Shown here in pieces: positions 33,404 to 42,862 of a stretch of 64,000 nucleotides of DNA. Numbering within the stretch: the first letter of the stretch is position 1; each line of letters begins with the position of its first letter. The notes beneath the pieces were generated by a model that saw only the letters and a program-made list of their open reading frames with translations, did no database searches and was not told the DNA's origin. This DNA is from Cyclobacteriaceae bacterium. GTDB taxonomy: Bacteria; Bacteroidota; Bacteroidia; Cytophagales; Cyclobacteriaceae. The stretch is taken from contig JANQSI010000008.1 in NCBI GenBank assembly GCA_028284125.1, forward strand, positions 186,001 through 250,000, read 5' to 3'. A program made the translations under genes and the position numbers.

Positions 33404-35173
33404 TCAAATCACGCCCATTTTCTCCATTAGAAACGTAGCGCTTTTGTTTCGGCAAATTCCTTTTCGAAGTGTATAATCAAAGACAAGTTCATTGTCTACT
33501 ATCTCCACTTCAAAACATTGGTTTTCAAGAATATCCGGAAATTCTTCGGCAGTTTTGCAAACTTCCAAGTCGTGTGTGGCAATGATTCCGATGGCTTTCT
33601 TTTCAACCATATTCCGAATGACTTCTATAGTTCCTGTTCGTTTGTCATCTGAATTTGTACCTCGTAATATCTCATCTAAGAGAACAAATCCCTTTTCGTT
33701 TTCAAGGCTTTTCATAATTCTCTTGAGTCGTTTCACTTCTGCGAAAAAGTAGGATTCATTCTCATTTAATGAGTCAGACAGCCGCATGGAAACCAGAACT
33801 GGTAATGGATGAACATTCGCTTCCGTAGCACAAACAGGTGCACCGATGGCGGTTAAGACCATGTTGATTCCCAAAGTCCGAAGAAATGTACTTTTTCCAG
33901 ACATGTTAGAACCTGTAAGGATAAAGAAGCTATGCGAGTTGAATGTTATATCATTATTTACTCGGTTCTTGTTTTCGATTAAAGGATGTCCAATTTCGCG
34001 AAAGGAGATTTCCTGGTTCTTGTTGAGTGAAGGATATGAATAGGAAGGGTTATTGTGAGCAAAATTTGCCAAGCTGCTCAATGCTTCGACCTTGCCAATC
34101 ACATCTAACCATTTGAAAACATGATTAGCATTCTCTTTTCTCCATTTAACTAATGAATGAAGTGTCAGTAAATGGAAAGGGAAAAAACCATTGGCAATAC
34201 CAGCTAATAAGTTTTGGAAATGGTCCATTCTTGCAAATAGTCCAGAAAGTTGTTCGATTTTACCGCTGGCAGCCTGATTTCCTGTTTGTAGTTCTTTTTT
34301 TAGATCTTCTAATGTTGAAGATTCAAATGGCTCTTCTTCGATTCTTTCTAAAATGAAGCTGTACTGCTTTAGTATTTTGTCGACCTCACTTGAATCAACG
34401 ATTTCAGCCTGGATTTTTTTCGCCTGGGACCCAACCAGAACCATATTGATTAGAAATGAGAGAAATGTGATGTTCCCAGCTATTTCAAACGAAGTATTTA
34501 AGTAAACCAGTCCAGAAATCAAGAGAAGGATTGAGTTTATGTAAGAAACAGTTATTATCGCTTTTGGAATGTTATTGCTCGTTTTAAAAACCCATTTCTT
34601 AAGAGCAGTATAACTTTCTTCACTGTCAGGTTTAATTTTTCCAAGTGCTGTAACTTCCTGCCTCCAATCAATTTTTGGCTCTAACTCCTGAATTGCTCGT
34701 TGAGTTTTCAGTATTTCTTCAGAGGAAAGAAAGGTAAGAAGCGAGGAAGCTAATTGATGCTTGCCCATCCGGGTGGATGTTCTGTTCAGGTTGTGGAAGA
34801 ATGAATGCTCACCAAAGAAATCAAGGTCGTACGAATACGAATGCTTGGTGTTGATGAATTCAGAACCGTTCTCGTAAGGAATTCCATTTCCTTTTAAATA
34901 GTTGATCTCATCACTGTTTAGTTGGAGAAGTGCTTTCTTGAGTCTCTTTTTCCATGAAACATTTTGATGAACCCTGACTGCCAAGAGAAATGCCACTGCC
35001 AGCACAATAAGTGGAATAATCAGGAACGCATTTCCAGGCTGGGTATAGAAGTAAAGGTTAATTGCGAAAACCAGTGCGAAAAGCAATCGAACCCCGCTGA
35101 TCAAGTTGTATTTTTTGTTTAGATCTTCAAGAACTTTTGTGTGGCGACTAAATATCTCTTCGTATTCTTCCAT
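33404..35173 (-). CDS. MutS-like ATPase with N-terminal membrane segments
   Basis: 589 aa. The C-terminal ~200 residues are a MutS domain V ATPase: Walker A ILTGSNMSGKSTFLRT, Walker B GFVLLDEILRGTNSDDKRTG, and IIATHDLEVCKTAEEF. The first ~60 residues have two membrane helices (SGVRLLFALVFAINLYFY, AFLIIPLIVLAVAFLLAV), and another hydrophobic pair lies around 215-250. The MutS mismatch-recognition and connector domains are absent. This type is common in Bacteroidota but its role is unknown; mismatch repair at the membrane would be surprising. It is followed by the PhyH genes on the same strand. Confidence 0.87.
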   Translation of the reverse strand: MEEYEEIFSRHTKVLEDLNKKYNLISGVRLLFALVFAINLYFYTQPGNAFLIIPLIVLAVAFLLAVRVHQNVSWKKRLKKALLQLNSDEINYLKGNGIPYENGSEFINTKHSYSYDLDFFGEHSFFHNLNRTSTRMGKHQLASSLLTFLSSEEILKTQRAIQELEPKIDWRQEVTALGKIKPDSEESYTALKKWVFKTSNNIPKAIITVSYINSILLLISGLVYLNTSFEIAGNITFLSFLINMVLVGSQAKKIQAEIVDSSEVDKILKQYSFILERIEEEPFESSTLEDLKKELQTGNQAASGKIEQLSGLFARMDHFQNLLAGIANGFFPFHLLTLHSLVKWRKENANHVFKWLDVIGKVEALSSLANFAHNNPSYSYPSLNKNQEISFREIGHPLIENKNRVNNDITFNSHSFFILTGSNMSGKSTFLRTLGINMVLTAIGAPVCATEANVHPLPVLVSMRLSDSLNENESYFFAEVKRLKRIMKSLENEKGFVLLDEILRGTNSDDKRTGTIEVIRNMVEKKAIGIIATHDLEVCKTAEEFPDILENQCFEVEIVDNELVFDYTLRKGICRNKSATFLMEKMGVI

Positions 35174-35279
35174 ATATGAATCCTACTGCTTCATTAAGAG
35201 CAAAAACCGCAAATAAATAAAATGTCCACTAGATTCAAGGCTTCTTGACTTTTTTGAAATTTACTTTTTGGAGTTTCCT

Positions 35280-36740
35280 TTATTGGCTTTTGTTTTCCAG
35301 AATAAGATCATAGACTTTTTCTAGAACGGCATCCTTTCCCATGAGGATATCATTAACTGTTGATTGGACAGGAACAGTTGGTAAAACTCCTCTTCCATTT
35401 CCTGGATCATCCACTTCGGAGCGTAGATACCAGAGCCTGAAATCGATTCCTAGTCCGCTATTGGGGAGTTTGAAAATAGCACCAGGATAGCCTTCCGAGT
35501 CTGCGTAATTTCCTCCTGATTCTTCTCCAACAATAGTCCCCACCTTGTTATGATCTGCCAATGCCATGAAAATATTGCAAGCAGAAAAACAATTGCCGTC
35601 GGTCAGAATATAGACGTCACCTTTGAAGGCATTTTTCTTTACAGGATCAATTGTATACAAGACATCATTCTTTCCTGTTGAGGCTACAAATCCTGAGTCA
35701 ACTTCTTGAAATCGTTTGTTGCTGAATGAATGGTGAAATATGTTGAGTGAATCTAGTAGTTGATGATCCAGGCTCTTGGTAAAAACATATTTGTGAACTT
35801 TCAAAGGGTTGTCCATCAGATAGGAAAGCAAATGTGCCCCTAGTTTTTCTTGCCCACCTCGATTTCCACGCACATCGATGACAAGATTCGATACCCTTGA
35901 TTCGGCAATCTGTTCAAAAGATTTTTGATAAAACTTCAGGTACTCTTTCACGCTGTATCCAATGATGAAATGGGCAAACGTTTTAATCTTGATAACCGCC
36001 AAGTCTCGATCTTTATCTATTTTCAATGAATAGGGAGGTGTGGTTTCTTGTGGGCTCAAAATTGTGGCTACTTCGAAATCGGGAGAAACCCCTTCTACAA
36101 CCGTGGCCTTTGTCTCGCCATTGCCAGTTTCTTTATATTCTATGAGATAGGACGGACTTTGATCTACAAATAAATAATAGGCCAGTGCGAAGTTTCTTGG
36201 GTATGATAATTTCCGATAAATGCGAGAACGATTGTTGGCTGTACCTTCGCAGGAAATGCTGTCCACGATGTTCATTATCTCATCCACTTTTTTTCCGTTA
36301 ATGGACAGTAACTCGTACCTGGATAGTTTCTTAGATTCGGAAGTAAGGTCTTTTAAAATGAATGCTCTGTTGTCGTAGAAATGGATGTCATATGGAAATA
36401 GTTTTCCGTTTGTTTCGACATAACTTTTTATTTCCTCAGAAATATCCACATTGGAATGAGCTTCCCCAACATCCGACATGGCTGACGATATGACCTGGAA
36501 AAACTCTAACGAATTCAGCGTGTCTTTAAGTAGAGATTCGTATTGATCTAATCGTACTTGAAACTCCTGAGAATCATAAAGTCGATTCGGGTTTGGATGG
36601 GCACCAATTATGGCAGTGCGGAAAAAAATAAGGTCTTCTTGAAGCTTATCCGGAGATAGGTTAGTGAGTGATTGACCCAAAGATTGACCAAGACATAAGG
36701 ACGATACTAGAAAGTAAATTACATGTAGTTTGGTTTTCAT
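35280..36740 (-). CDS. Exported S41-family (tail-specific protease-like) peptidase
   Basis: 486 aa with a signal peptide (VIYFLVSSLCLGQSLGQ). The S41 core is seen as VSNLVIDVRGNRGGQEKLGA, then DVYILTDGNCFSACNIFMAL with the likely catalytic Ser, and VGTIVGEESGGNYADSEGYP. A PDZ-like part earlier (ILKDLTSESKKLSRYELLSI, NGKKVDEIM) precedes it. The substrate is unknown; relatives process C-terminal tails of periplasmic proteins or peptides. It is the first of a minus-strand pair with mutS-like downstream, 106 nt apart. Confidence 0.88.
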   Translation of the reverse strand: MKTKLHVIYFLVSSLCLGQSLGQSLTNLSPDKLQEDLIFFRTAIIGAHPNPNRLYDSQEFQVRLDQYESLLKDTLNSLEFFQVISSAMSDVGEAHSNVDISEEIKSYVETNGKLFPYDIHFYDNRAFILKDLTSESKKLSRYELLSINGKKVDEIMNIVDSISCEGTANNRSRIYRKLSYPRNFALAYYLFVDQSPSYLIEYKETGNGETKATVVEGVSPDFEVATILSPQETTPPYSLKIDKDRDLAVIKIKTFAHFIIGYSVKEYLKFYQKSFEQIAESRVSNLVIDVRGNRGGQEKLGAHLLSYLMDNPLKVHKYVFTKSLDHQLLDSLNIFHHSFSNKRFQEVDSGFVASTGKNDVLYTIDPVKKNAFKGDVYILTDGNCFSACNIFMALADHNKVGTIVGEESGGNYADSEGYPGAIFKLPNSGLGIDFRLWYLRSEVDDPGNGRGVLPTVPVQSTVNDILMGKDAVLEKVYDLILENKSQ

Positions 36741-36762
36741 TCAGGATTGTGAACTTATAAAA

Positions 36763-37155
36763 TCATTGAATAAAACCTTCTTCACTGCTTTTTTTGATTT
36801 TAATCATCATAAGCTCACCCATCAATTTTGCTCGTTTAACAGCTTCATTTGCTTTTTCCCCACTGAAGTTAGTACGAACCGTGGTTTCCCAAAGTTGGAT
36901 CCATCGCTTGAAATGCATGGGTTTAAGTGGCTCTTTTTTGGATAATTCAATATGAACGGGTATTGGACTTCCTTTGTATCGAATTTGTCCAAGAAGAATC
37001 GTTTCCCAAAAATTGTACATGATTGGGATATGCTTTTTCCAATCAAGCTTGATTACTTCATTAAAGAAATAACCAATGATAGGATCTTCAATCACTTGTT
37101 GATAAAATCGGTCTACAAGTAGTTCAATGTCTTTCCGTTCTTGGATATCCTTCAT
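36763..37155 (-). CDS. Group III truncated hemoglobin
   Basis: I choose ATG 37155 (MKDIQERKDIELLVDRFYQQ), giving 130 aa; the track start adds 20 residues unlike the family. The E-helix region is HIPIMYNFWETILLG, and PMHFKRWIQLWETTVRTNFS carries the proximal His before the conserved RW. FNEVIKLDW belongs to the early helices. Group III globins bind heme with high oxygen affinity and may protect against nitric oxide or peroxide. The stop lies 23 nt upstream of the S41 peptidase start, so the two may share a transcript. Confidence 0.92.
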   Translation of the reverse strand: MKDIQERKDIELLVDRFYQQVIEDPIIGYFFNEVIKLDWKKHIPIMYNFWETILLGQIRYKGSPIPVHIELSKKEPLKPMHFKRWIQLWETTVRTNFSGEKANEAVKRAKLMGELMMIKIKKSSEEGFIQ

Positions 37156-37228
37156 GAGTAGATAAAGGCACTCGAAAGGTTTGATGTGACTTTTATGTCT
37201 CGAACTACCTATCAAATTTTTATGAAAG

Positions 37229-38101
37229 TTATTTAAGTAATCTCAATCCAAGAGTTATATCGAATCTGGAAACATCAAAATTGACACCACTAATCGTTCC
37301 ATTTGTAGTGTCATATTCATTGATTCTACCAAGATTAAGTGCTAGCCCAAGTCCGATTGCTAAGTTCTCACTCATTGCATAGTCATACGCTACGGCCAGT
37401 TCCAGACCAAAAGTTTCACCATGTTCGAAAAAAGGAACATTGTTGTCCTTGAAGCCATCATCTCTGTACATGACCTGCCCTCCAGTGATACTGTAAATAA
37501 TATACTGATCACTTCCTCTCGGCTGACGTCCAAGAAGGGAAAATCCGATGTAGTGAAATCTCACCTTTTCTTCTATGCTATTTGTTCCAAAGGCTTGAGC
37601 AAAAAAGGGATTAAAATTTTCTTGAGCAGGCGTACTTGTCCTGTTGTACTTTATGCCAAAGCCAAATCGGTCCGTGGGGAAAAATTGAATATCTGTTCCG
37701 AGATGTACAAAAGTCCGGAGTTGGTTTGCATAGGATTTTGGGTGATTTTCATACCCTCCAAATTGATAAGTAAATCCTGTGTTAAAGACTATACGAAACC
37801 GGTTCGACTCATTGTAATTAGCAAATCGATCATTGAGGCTAACTTCTTCCTCTGTTTTAGGATCTCCAATTTCAACTTGTGGTTGTTGTTCTTCCGGCTG
37901 AAAATAAGATTGTACTTTTTCACGTTCAATTCTTGTCCGAATAGGACCAGTGATGTCAGCTATTTGAAAATGAATATATGCAGAAGAAATCCTTGTGATC
38001 TTGCAATTGATTGTATCGCCTGCTTTTGTGATGATTTGATCCTGGGCTTGCGAAGCAAGACACATGATTGAAACAAGTAGAAAGAAAAGTACTTTTTTCA
38101 C
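37229..38101 (-). CDS. Exported protein with outer-membrane beta-barrel
   Basis: 290 aa with signal peptide VLFFLLVSIMCLASQAQ. A short N-terminal domain (DQIITKAGDTINCKITRISS through IRTRIEREKVQSYF) precedes a C-terminal barrel with alternating strands such as FRIVFNTGFTYQFGGY, RFGFGIKYNRTS, NLAIGLGLALNLGRI and RFDITLGLRLLK. This layout occurs in other envelope proteins of the window (47.9 kb). Probably an outer-membrane protein of unknown role. Its product and the globin gene are 73 nt apart on the same strand. Confidence 0.78.
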   Translation of the reverse strand: MKKVLFFLLVSIMCLASQAQDQIITKAGDTINCKITRISSAYIHFQIADITGPIRTRIEREKVQSYFQPEEQQPQVEIGDPKTEEEVSLNDRFANYNESNRFRIVFNTGFTYQFGGYENHPKSYANQLRTFVHLGTDIQFFPTDRFGFGIKYNRTSTPAQENFNPFFAQAFGTNSIEEKVRFHYIGFSLLGRQPRGSDQYIIYSITGGQVMYRDDGFKDNNVPFFEHGETFGLELAVAYDYAMSENLAIGLGLALNLGRINEYDTTNGTISGVNFDVSRFDITLGLRLLK

Positions 38102-38173
38102 GCGTTTATTAAAGAATTCTCAAGTATGGCCTGAATATTGAATATCTATTACTTTCAATTATAAATAACAACA

Positions 38174-38854
38174 ATGAAAAACGTTCTCCTAATACTAACA
38201 TTAATTACTTCTAACTTCTTGTTTTCTCAAGATGAAAAAAATATACACAATGTGCCTTACATTGAGGTCACAGGTGAAGGTAAAATGGAAATCAGTCCTG
38301 ACGAGATTTACTTATCCATTTTCATTAACGAAGCAGATAGAGGTAAGCTTTCGATGGAGAAATTAGAAAAAGATATGCTTCGAAAGTTGACTGATTTGGG
38401 AATTGATACTGATGAACAAGTGAGGGTATTGAATTTTAATAGTGGTTTCAGAAATCGTGTTTTGGGTCAAAAAATCAATACATCCAAGCAATACGAGCTT
38501 CTATTGAAGGAAACGAAGCAAGTTCCCCAGGTATATGCGGAATTAGAAGAACTCAATATTTCAAACATAAATCTGATTCGAGTTGATCATTCAGATAGAG
38601 AATCGCTTGAAATGGACGTGAAAGTTGCTGCTGTCCGATCGGCAAAGGAAAAGGCAGAACGTATGCTCGAAGAACTTGGAAATTCGGTTGGCCAGCCGCT
38701 TTACATCAAGGAGCTAAATCAGGGATACTATCCAGGGAGTTCTGATTTTCAGATCAGAGGAGTTGCAAGTGTCTCAAACGAAGCTCTCCCAGATTTGGAT
38801 TTTAGAACAATCGTAATTCAATACAACGTTCAGGTAAGGTTTGCTATTGAGTAG
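38174..38854 (+). CDS. SIMPL-domain (DUF541) periplasmic protein
   Basis: 226 aa with signal peptide (LLILTLITSNFLFSQ). IEVTGEGKMEISPDEIYLSI is the typical SIMPL start. A helical hairpin segment (VKVAAVRSAKEKAERMLEEL) and FRTIVIQYNVQVRFAIE, the closing beta strand, follow. Length and order match the family. SIMPL proteins are periplasmic and of mostly unknown function, some linked to oxidative stress. It stands alone, convergent with the broken serine hydrolase. Confidence 0.9.
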   Translation: MKNVLLILTLITSNFLFSQDEKNIHNVPYIEVTGEGKMEISPDEIYLSIFINEADRGKLSMEKLEKDMLRKLTDLGIDTDEQVRVLNFNSGFRNRVLGQKINTSKQYELLLKETKQVPQVYAELEELNISNINLIRVDHSDRESLEMDVKVAAVRSAKEKAERMLEELGNSVGQPLYIKELNQGYYPGSSDFQIRGVASVSNEALPDLDFRTIVIQYNVQVRFAIE

Positions 38855-38866
38855 AACTGGTTCAAC

Positions 38867-39903
38867 CTACCGCCCAGGAAACACTCGTTTCTGTTCCAAA
38901 ACAAGTCCAAACAATTTTCCATAATCGGTTATTCTCATTCTTGGTTCGTCTGGACTGTTTACTTGCGTTTGATGAACGATAACTATGTCCCATTCTGGGA
39001 TTATTGTTAGGCTTTGCTGTCCGGTTCCTTGTGCTGAATAGGTTCCATCGGGAACGTTCACGAAAGGTAAGTGAAAACCTTCTTCTGCGGCCCACCAGCA
39101 ATACCCATAACCACCACGAATTCCAGCACTGGAGTAAGGTTTGGTACTTTCCTCGATCCATTCCGAAGGGATGATTTGTTCTCATCCCAATTTCCGTTCT
39201 GAAGCAGCAACTGACCAAGAAGCATTAAATCCTCTGCGGAGAAATACCATAGGGCTGCTGGATGTTCGGATATTTCCTCGTAATGGTATTTCTGAAGAGC
39301 AGTATCAAAATTCATTGCTAGTGGTTTGGCAATGTCTTCCTTGAAAACCTGAAAGAGTGATTTTCCAACTTGCTTTTCAAAAATTGTGACCGAAGCATTG
39401 AAGTCCCAATTATTGTAGAACCAATATTCATCTCGCTTAAATTCCCCTCGTTCTGGTCTGTTTCGCATCATAGCCGAAGTTTCGAAAGCAGCTTTATGAT
39501 ATACTCCGGATCTTGCCCTGAGTAAGTCAATGACTCGCGCATTCTTTTCTTCTTCTGTTAGCCCTTCTTTATCATCAATTCCTAATTCTGAAAGCGTTGA
39601 TTCTGGATTGATTATTCCCTTTTCAATGTAAATCCCATACATCAAGCTAAGAATGCTTTTTCGCATGGAAAATATCATGTAAGGAGCGACTGTATCTCCA
39701 TATTCATAGACTCGTTCTCCATTGTGATATACGATGAATGATTTAGTCAATTTATCAGAAAGGAAATTGGTGATTTTGTCTTTTTTTTCCTGACTCCACG
39801 TGATTGATTCTGCGAAATCAGGATGTTTGATATCATTTCTGGAAAGTTGTGCTTGCGTGGTAAATACAAACAGCACGACCAGAAGACTAAGCGAAGTTTT
39901 CAT
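38867..39903 (-). pseudogene. Serine hydrolase (class C beta-lactamase-like), frameshifted
   Basis: The first ORF (39903 to 39058) carries a signal peptide, the S79-M-R-K82 catalytic motif (MIFSMRKSILSLM) and Y163-N-N165 (EYWFYNNWDF), then goes out of frame after NGNWDENK. In the next frame the protein resumes as IIPSEWIEESTKPYSSAGIR, then GGYGYCWWAAEEGFHLPFVN, and runs to TAG at 38867. One missing base in a short A run near 39175-39177 explains this. Restored length is about 345 aa, normal for periplasmic serine hydrolases. It is either a recent pseudogene or a base-call error, since every catalytic motif is intact. Confidence 0.85.
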
Positions 39904-39956
39904 TGCGGATTAGGTTTAAGGCAATACTCCGCGTTCAGTGATAAGTTACAGAGATT

Positions 39957-40994
39957 TTAGTCGGTGAGTACGTTCGTTACAAAAGTCGATTTCGTTACTA
40001 ACCAAAGGAGTAGAAATACAATTGCCCAGCGTAAGTAAATGGAGTAGTAGTCAGTGGTGTCTTTGTATCGCGTTTCCTTGATTTCCGCTTTTTCAAGCTG
40101 ATCGATCTCATCAAAAACCTGTTTGAGTGCTTCTTTATCCGATACTCGGTAATAGTTGCCATTCCCGATTTTTGCAATTTCCCGAAGCGTTGTTTCGTCA
40201 AAAGTATTTTCTACGTATCTGGTCCTTCCAAAAAAGTCGGTTCCATAAGGAACACGTCCTTCTTTTCCAATGGCAATCACATAAATGGTGATGTCATAAG
40301 CAGAAGCCAACTTTGCAGAAGTAATTGGATCGATGTTTCCAGCCGTGTTATCGCCATCACTCATCAAAATCATTACTTTGGATTCTGACTCGGATTCTCT
40401 TAGCCGGTTGGTGCTAACGGCTAATGCACTCCCAATGGCGGTTCCTCGACTTTCAATAAGATCAAAAGAAATATCGTCAATGTAGGTGTAGAGTAGATCA
40501 TAATCTGTCGTAAGCGGTGATCGCGAGTACGCATCTCCTGAAAAAACTACTAATCCAATTCGATCCTGAAAGCGTCCAGAAACGAAATCTCTTGCGACTT
40601 CTTTGGCAGCTTCCAACCGATTAGGCCGAAAGTCTTCTATTTGCATAGACTGTGAAATATCCACCGTCAACATGATATCAATCCCCTCGCTCCATTGTTC
40701 GGTTTGTTCGTTGGTCGTCTGTGGCCTAGCCATTCCAATGATAATGAGTAGAAGAGAGAGAACGAAAAAGATTCCTGGAATGAACCTAAGCAAGCTTATA
40801 GTGTCACTCTTCAACTCTGTTTTGGTTAAAGCAATTGGTAATTTTTGACGAAATCGATTGACAATCAACCATCTTAGAATAAACAAAATCGGAATTAGTG
40901 GAATCGCATAGAACCAAACAGGATTTTCCCAATCAAAATTCTCGAGCCTTGATACGGAAAACCAATCCAATGACAGCCAACTTCTATTTTCCAT
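39957..40994 (-). CDS. batA: BatA-like von Willebrand factor A protein
   Basis: 345 aa. Two N-terminal membrane segments (FYAIPLIPILFILRWLIV, FIPGIFFVLSLLLIIIGMA) and one at the C-terminus (YLRWAIVFLLLWLVTKSTFV) flank a VWA domain. The MIDAS motif is MLTVDISQSMQIEDF, with ESRGTAIGSALAV and ILMSDGDNTAGN completing the metal site. BatA belongs to the aerotolerance operon of Bacteroidota, whose proteins work with a MoxR AAA ATPase. It overlaps the upstream gene by 11 nt. batB and later bat genes do not follow; a serine hydrolase gene does. Confidence 0.92.
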   Translation of the reverse strand: MENRSWLSLDWFSVSRLENFDWENPVWFYAIPLIPILFILRWLIVNRFRQKLPIALTKTELKSDTISLLRFIPGIFFVLSLLLIIIGMARPQTTNEQTEQWSEGIDIMLTVDISQSMQIEDFRPNRLEAAKEVARDFVSGRFQDRIGLVVFSGDAYSRSPLTTDYDLLYTYIDDISFDLIESRGTAIGSALAVSTNRLRESESESKVMILMSDGDNTAGNIDPITSAKLASAYDITIYVIAIGKEGRVPYGTDFFGRTRYVENTFDETTLREIAKIGNGNYYRVSDKEALKQVFDEIDQLEKAEIKETRYKDTTDYYSIYLRWAIVFLLLWLVTKSTFVTNVLTD

Positions 40995-41883
40995 CTCTTA
41001 TTTCTTCTACTTTTTTGTTGTACCGATACTGGGTGAAATCTTCAATCTGTTGAAAATCCTGGAAAATTGATTCAGTCTCCCGTTTACCGTAAACCAATCG
41101 ATCGATGGAATGAAGTGGCTTCTCCAATTCTTTCGCAAATGATTCAGCTAATATTTCCTTAGTTGTGAGCTTAGTAAATGGAAACTTATCCAATCGCTCC
41201 TGGTATCGTTTCCAGAAGAAAAGTGCTTTTTCTGCAAGATCAGATTCAGGATTTGATTTCAGACTGTTGATGTAACCAGAAAGCTGACCTGAAAAGTTTT
41301 CGTACTCTTTTCTCAATTTTCTCAATTTGAAGAAACGAATGATCTTTTTCCCGAAAATTAACAAGAGGACAATCGCAATAAATGCAAGGGATCCCAAGAT
41401 GATGTATAAAAGCGGATAATTGAAAAACCTATTTACCGATTCATAATCCGTATTTGCGATAAGTGTGGTCGTGTCCGATACGATTGGCGCGAGTTCCTTA
41501 AGTAAAATAGAATCGATGGGGGTTTGTATTACCGCAGAGTCCAAACCATCTAAAATGATTGCTGGAATTGAAAGGTATTGGACAAGATCAATTTCATACG
41601 ATTGAATGGTGTAAACCGTACTATCGAACGCAGCTCCGTCAATTGATTTGGTAGGAAAGAATGTCTTTGAAGAAAATTCGAATGGAGAAAAATTGTAGAC
41701 ACTATCAGGAAAGACCATTTCCAAGTCAGAGGGGTAAGATGCAGTAATCCAGAAATTCACATCTTCTCCAATCAGAAGGCTATCTTCAACAAAACCTCCA
41801 TTCACCTTGATCTCCTGGGCAGAGACATGAACGGAAAAAATTAAAAACAGAATGGTCAAAAATCTACCTCGTCCGCCTAGCAT
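40984..41883 (-). CDS. BatD-like membrane protein (short type) of the aerotolerance cluster
   Basis: 299 aa with a signal peptide (FLTILFLIFSVHVSAQ). An N-terminal beta domain (IKVNGGFVEDSLLIGEDVNF, then VVFPDSVYNFSPFEF-like strands) is followed by one membrane helix (LLYIILGSLAFIAIVLLLIFG). A basic cytoplasmic helical tail with DUF4381-like look comes last (LAEKALFFWKRYQERLDKFP, TTKEILAESFAKELEKPLHS). Overlaps the DUF58 gene by 20 nt and batA by 11 nt, so translation is coupled. It probably bridges the VWA protein and periplasm; exact role unknown. Confidence 0.8.
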   Translation of the reverse strand: MLGGRGRFLTILFLIFSVHVSAQEIKVNGGFVEDSLLIGEDVNFWITASYPSDLEMVFPDSVYNFSPFEFSSKTFFPTKSIDGAAFDSTVYTIQSYEIDLVQYLSIPAIILDGLDSAVIQTPIDSILLKELAPIVSDTTTLIANTDYESVNRFFNYPLLYIILGSLAFIAIVLLLIFGKKIIRFFKLRKLRKEYENFSGQLSGYINSLKSNPESDLAEKALFFWKRYQERLDKFPFTKLTTKEILAESFAKELEKPLHSIDRLVYGKRETESIFQDFQQIEDFTQYRYNKKVEEIRDGK

Positions 41884-42748
41884 TACTTCTATTTCTATGT
41901 CTAAATAGTTTGATAAGTTTAGGAACGTAATCTTCCTCCGTGGCTATAGATACGTAGTTTACATCATTTCGTCTACAGAAATTTTCAAGCGACTCCTTAC
42001 TATCCCCATGTGTTTTTCCAACAGCTTCTTTGAAAGCAGTTGATGATGTATTCATCCACACGGTTTTTTGGGATTCCTTTTCGTAAAGTGGGACTATGCC
42101 AAGGTTAGGCATTCCGCTTTCTCTCTTATCTGATACATCTATCACAACCAGATCATGCTTTCGCGCAAGTCCTTTCAACGATTGCGTATATCCTTCATCA
42201 ATAAAATCTGAAACGATAAATACGACCGTTTTTCTCTTCAGGAGATTGAGTAGGTATTTGATTGCATCATTCAGGTTTGTCTTTTTCGATTTTGGTTTTA
42301 GTTGAAAAAGACGATTGATGACTTCATAGGCATGCTTGAGCGTCTTGGCCGGCTTCACATAATCTTCTACCCGATCAGAATAACAGAGAACTCCAACTTT
42401 ACTTCCTTCTTTCACTGCAGAAATGGACAAGAGTCCGGTGATTTCTTTGGTAAGATCAATTTTCTGCTTTTTGTCCTTCCCAATCTCCTGTGAAGCAGAA
42501 ACATCGACAAGGAAAAATACCGTTTGTTCTTTTTCTTCAATGAAGGTCTTAACGAATGTTCCATGACCTTTAGCAGTCACTCGCCAGTCGATCGTTCGAA
42601 TATCATCACCCCATTGATAAGGTCGTGCATCTTCGTATTCTAAGCCCGCACCTTTGAATATGGAACGAAAATCACCTTGCATTTGCGAGTTGATCGCCTT
42701 CCGTATTCGGATGTCGTATCTCCTAAGTTTTTTTAGAATTTCCTTCAT
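41864..42748 (-). CDS. DUF58 domain protein
   Basis: I prefer ATG 42748 (MKEILKKLRRYDIRIRKAIN) over the track start 21 nt earlier. The DUF58 core is GDFRSIFKGAGLEYEDARPY, WGDDIRTIDWRVTAKGHGT and FFLVDVSASQEIG, a VWA-like fold with D-x-S-x-S. DUF58 proteins are encoded with MoxR ATPases and BatA-type genes. Here moxR is not adjacent; divergent genes lie upstream. 294 aa, cytoplasmic. Confidence 0.92.
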   Translation of the reverse strand: MKEILKKLRRYDIRIRKAINSQMQGDFRSIFKGAGLEYEDARPYQWGDDIRTIDWRVTAKGHGTFVKTFIEEKEQTVFFLVDVSASQEIGKDKKQKIDLTKEITGLLSISAVKEGSKVGVLCYSDRVEDYVKPAKTLKHAYEVINRLFQLKPKSKKTNLNDAIKYLLNLLKRKTVVFIVSDFIDEGYTQSLKGLARKHDLVVIDVSDKRESGMPNLGIVPLYEKESQKTVWMNTSSTAFKEAVGKTHGDSKESLENFCRRNDVNYVSIATEEDYVPKLIKLFRHRNRSNARRTR

Positions 42749-42862
42749 CTGATCATCCCAAAAATTCAATTGGCATCAAAATGGCTACTGAATTTTGCGT
42801 TTGTTATGTGATCTTTGCCTTTGATCTTCAAAATTATAGCCTCAAGCAATTATTCGTTTGTA

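Noticed and set aside
37421-38071. Plus-strand ORF of 216 aa antisense to the barrel protein
   Set aside because: Cys- and Ser-rich low-quality translation with no family pattern; the minus-strand gene has a signal peptide and barrel strands.
38862-39218. Minus-strand ORF of 118 aa
   Set aside because: It is the third, wrong frame over the frameshifted serine hydrolase; the true continuation is in the 38867-39061 frame extended upstream.
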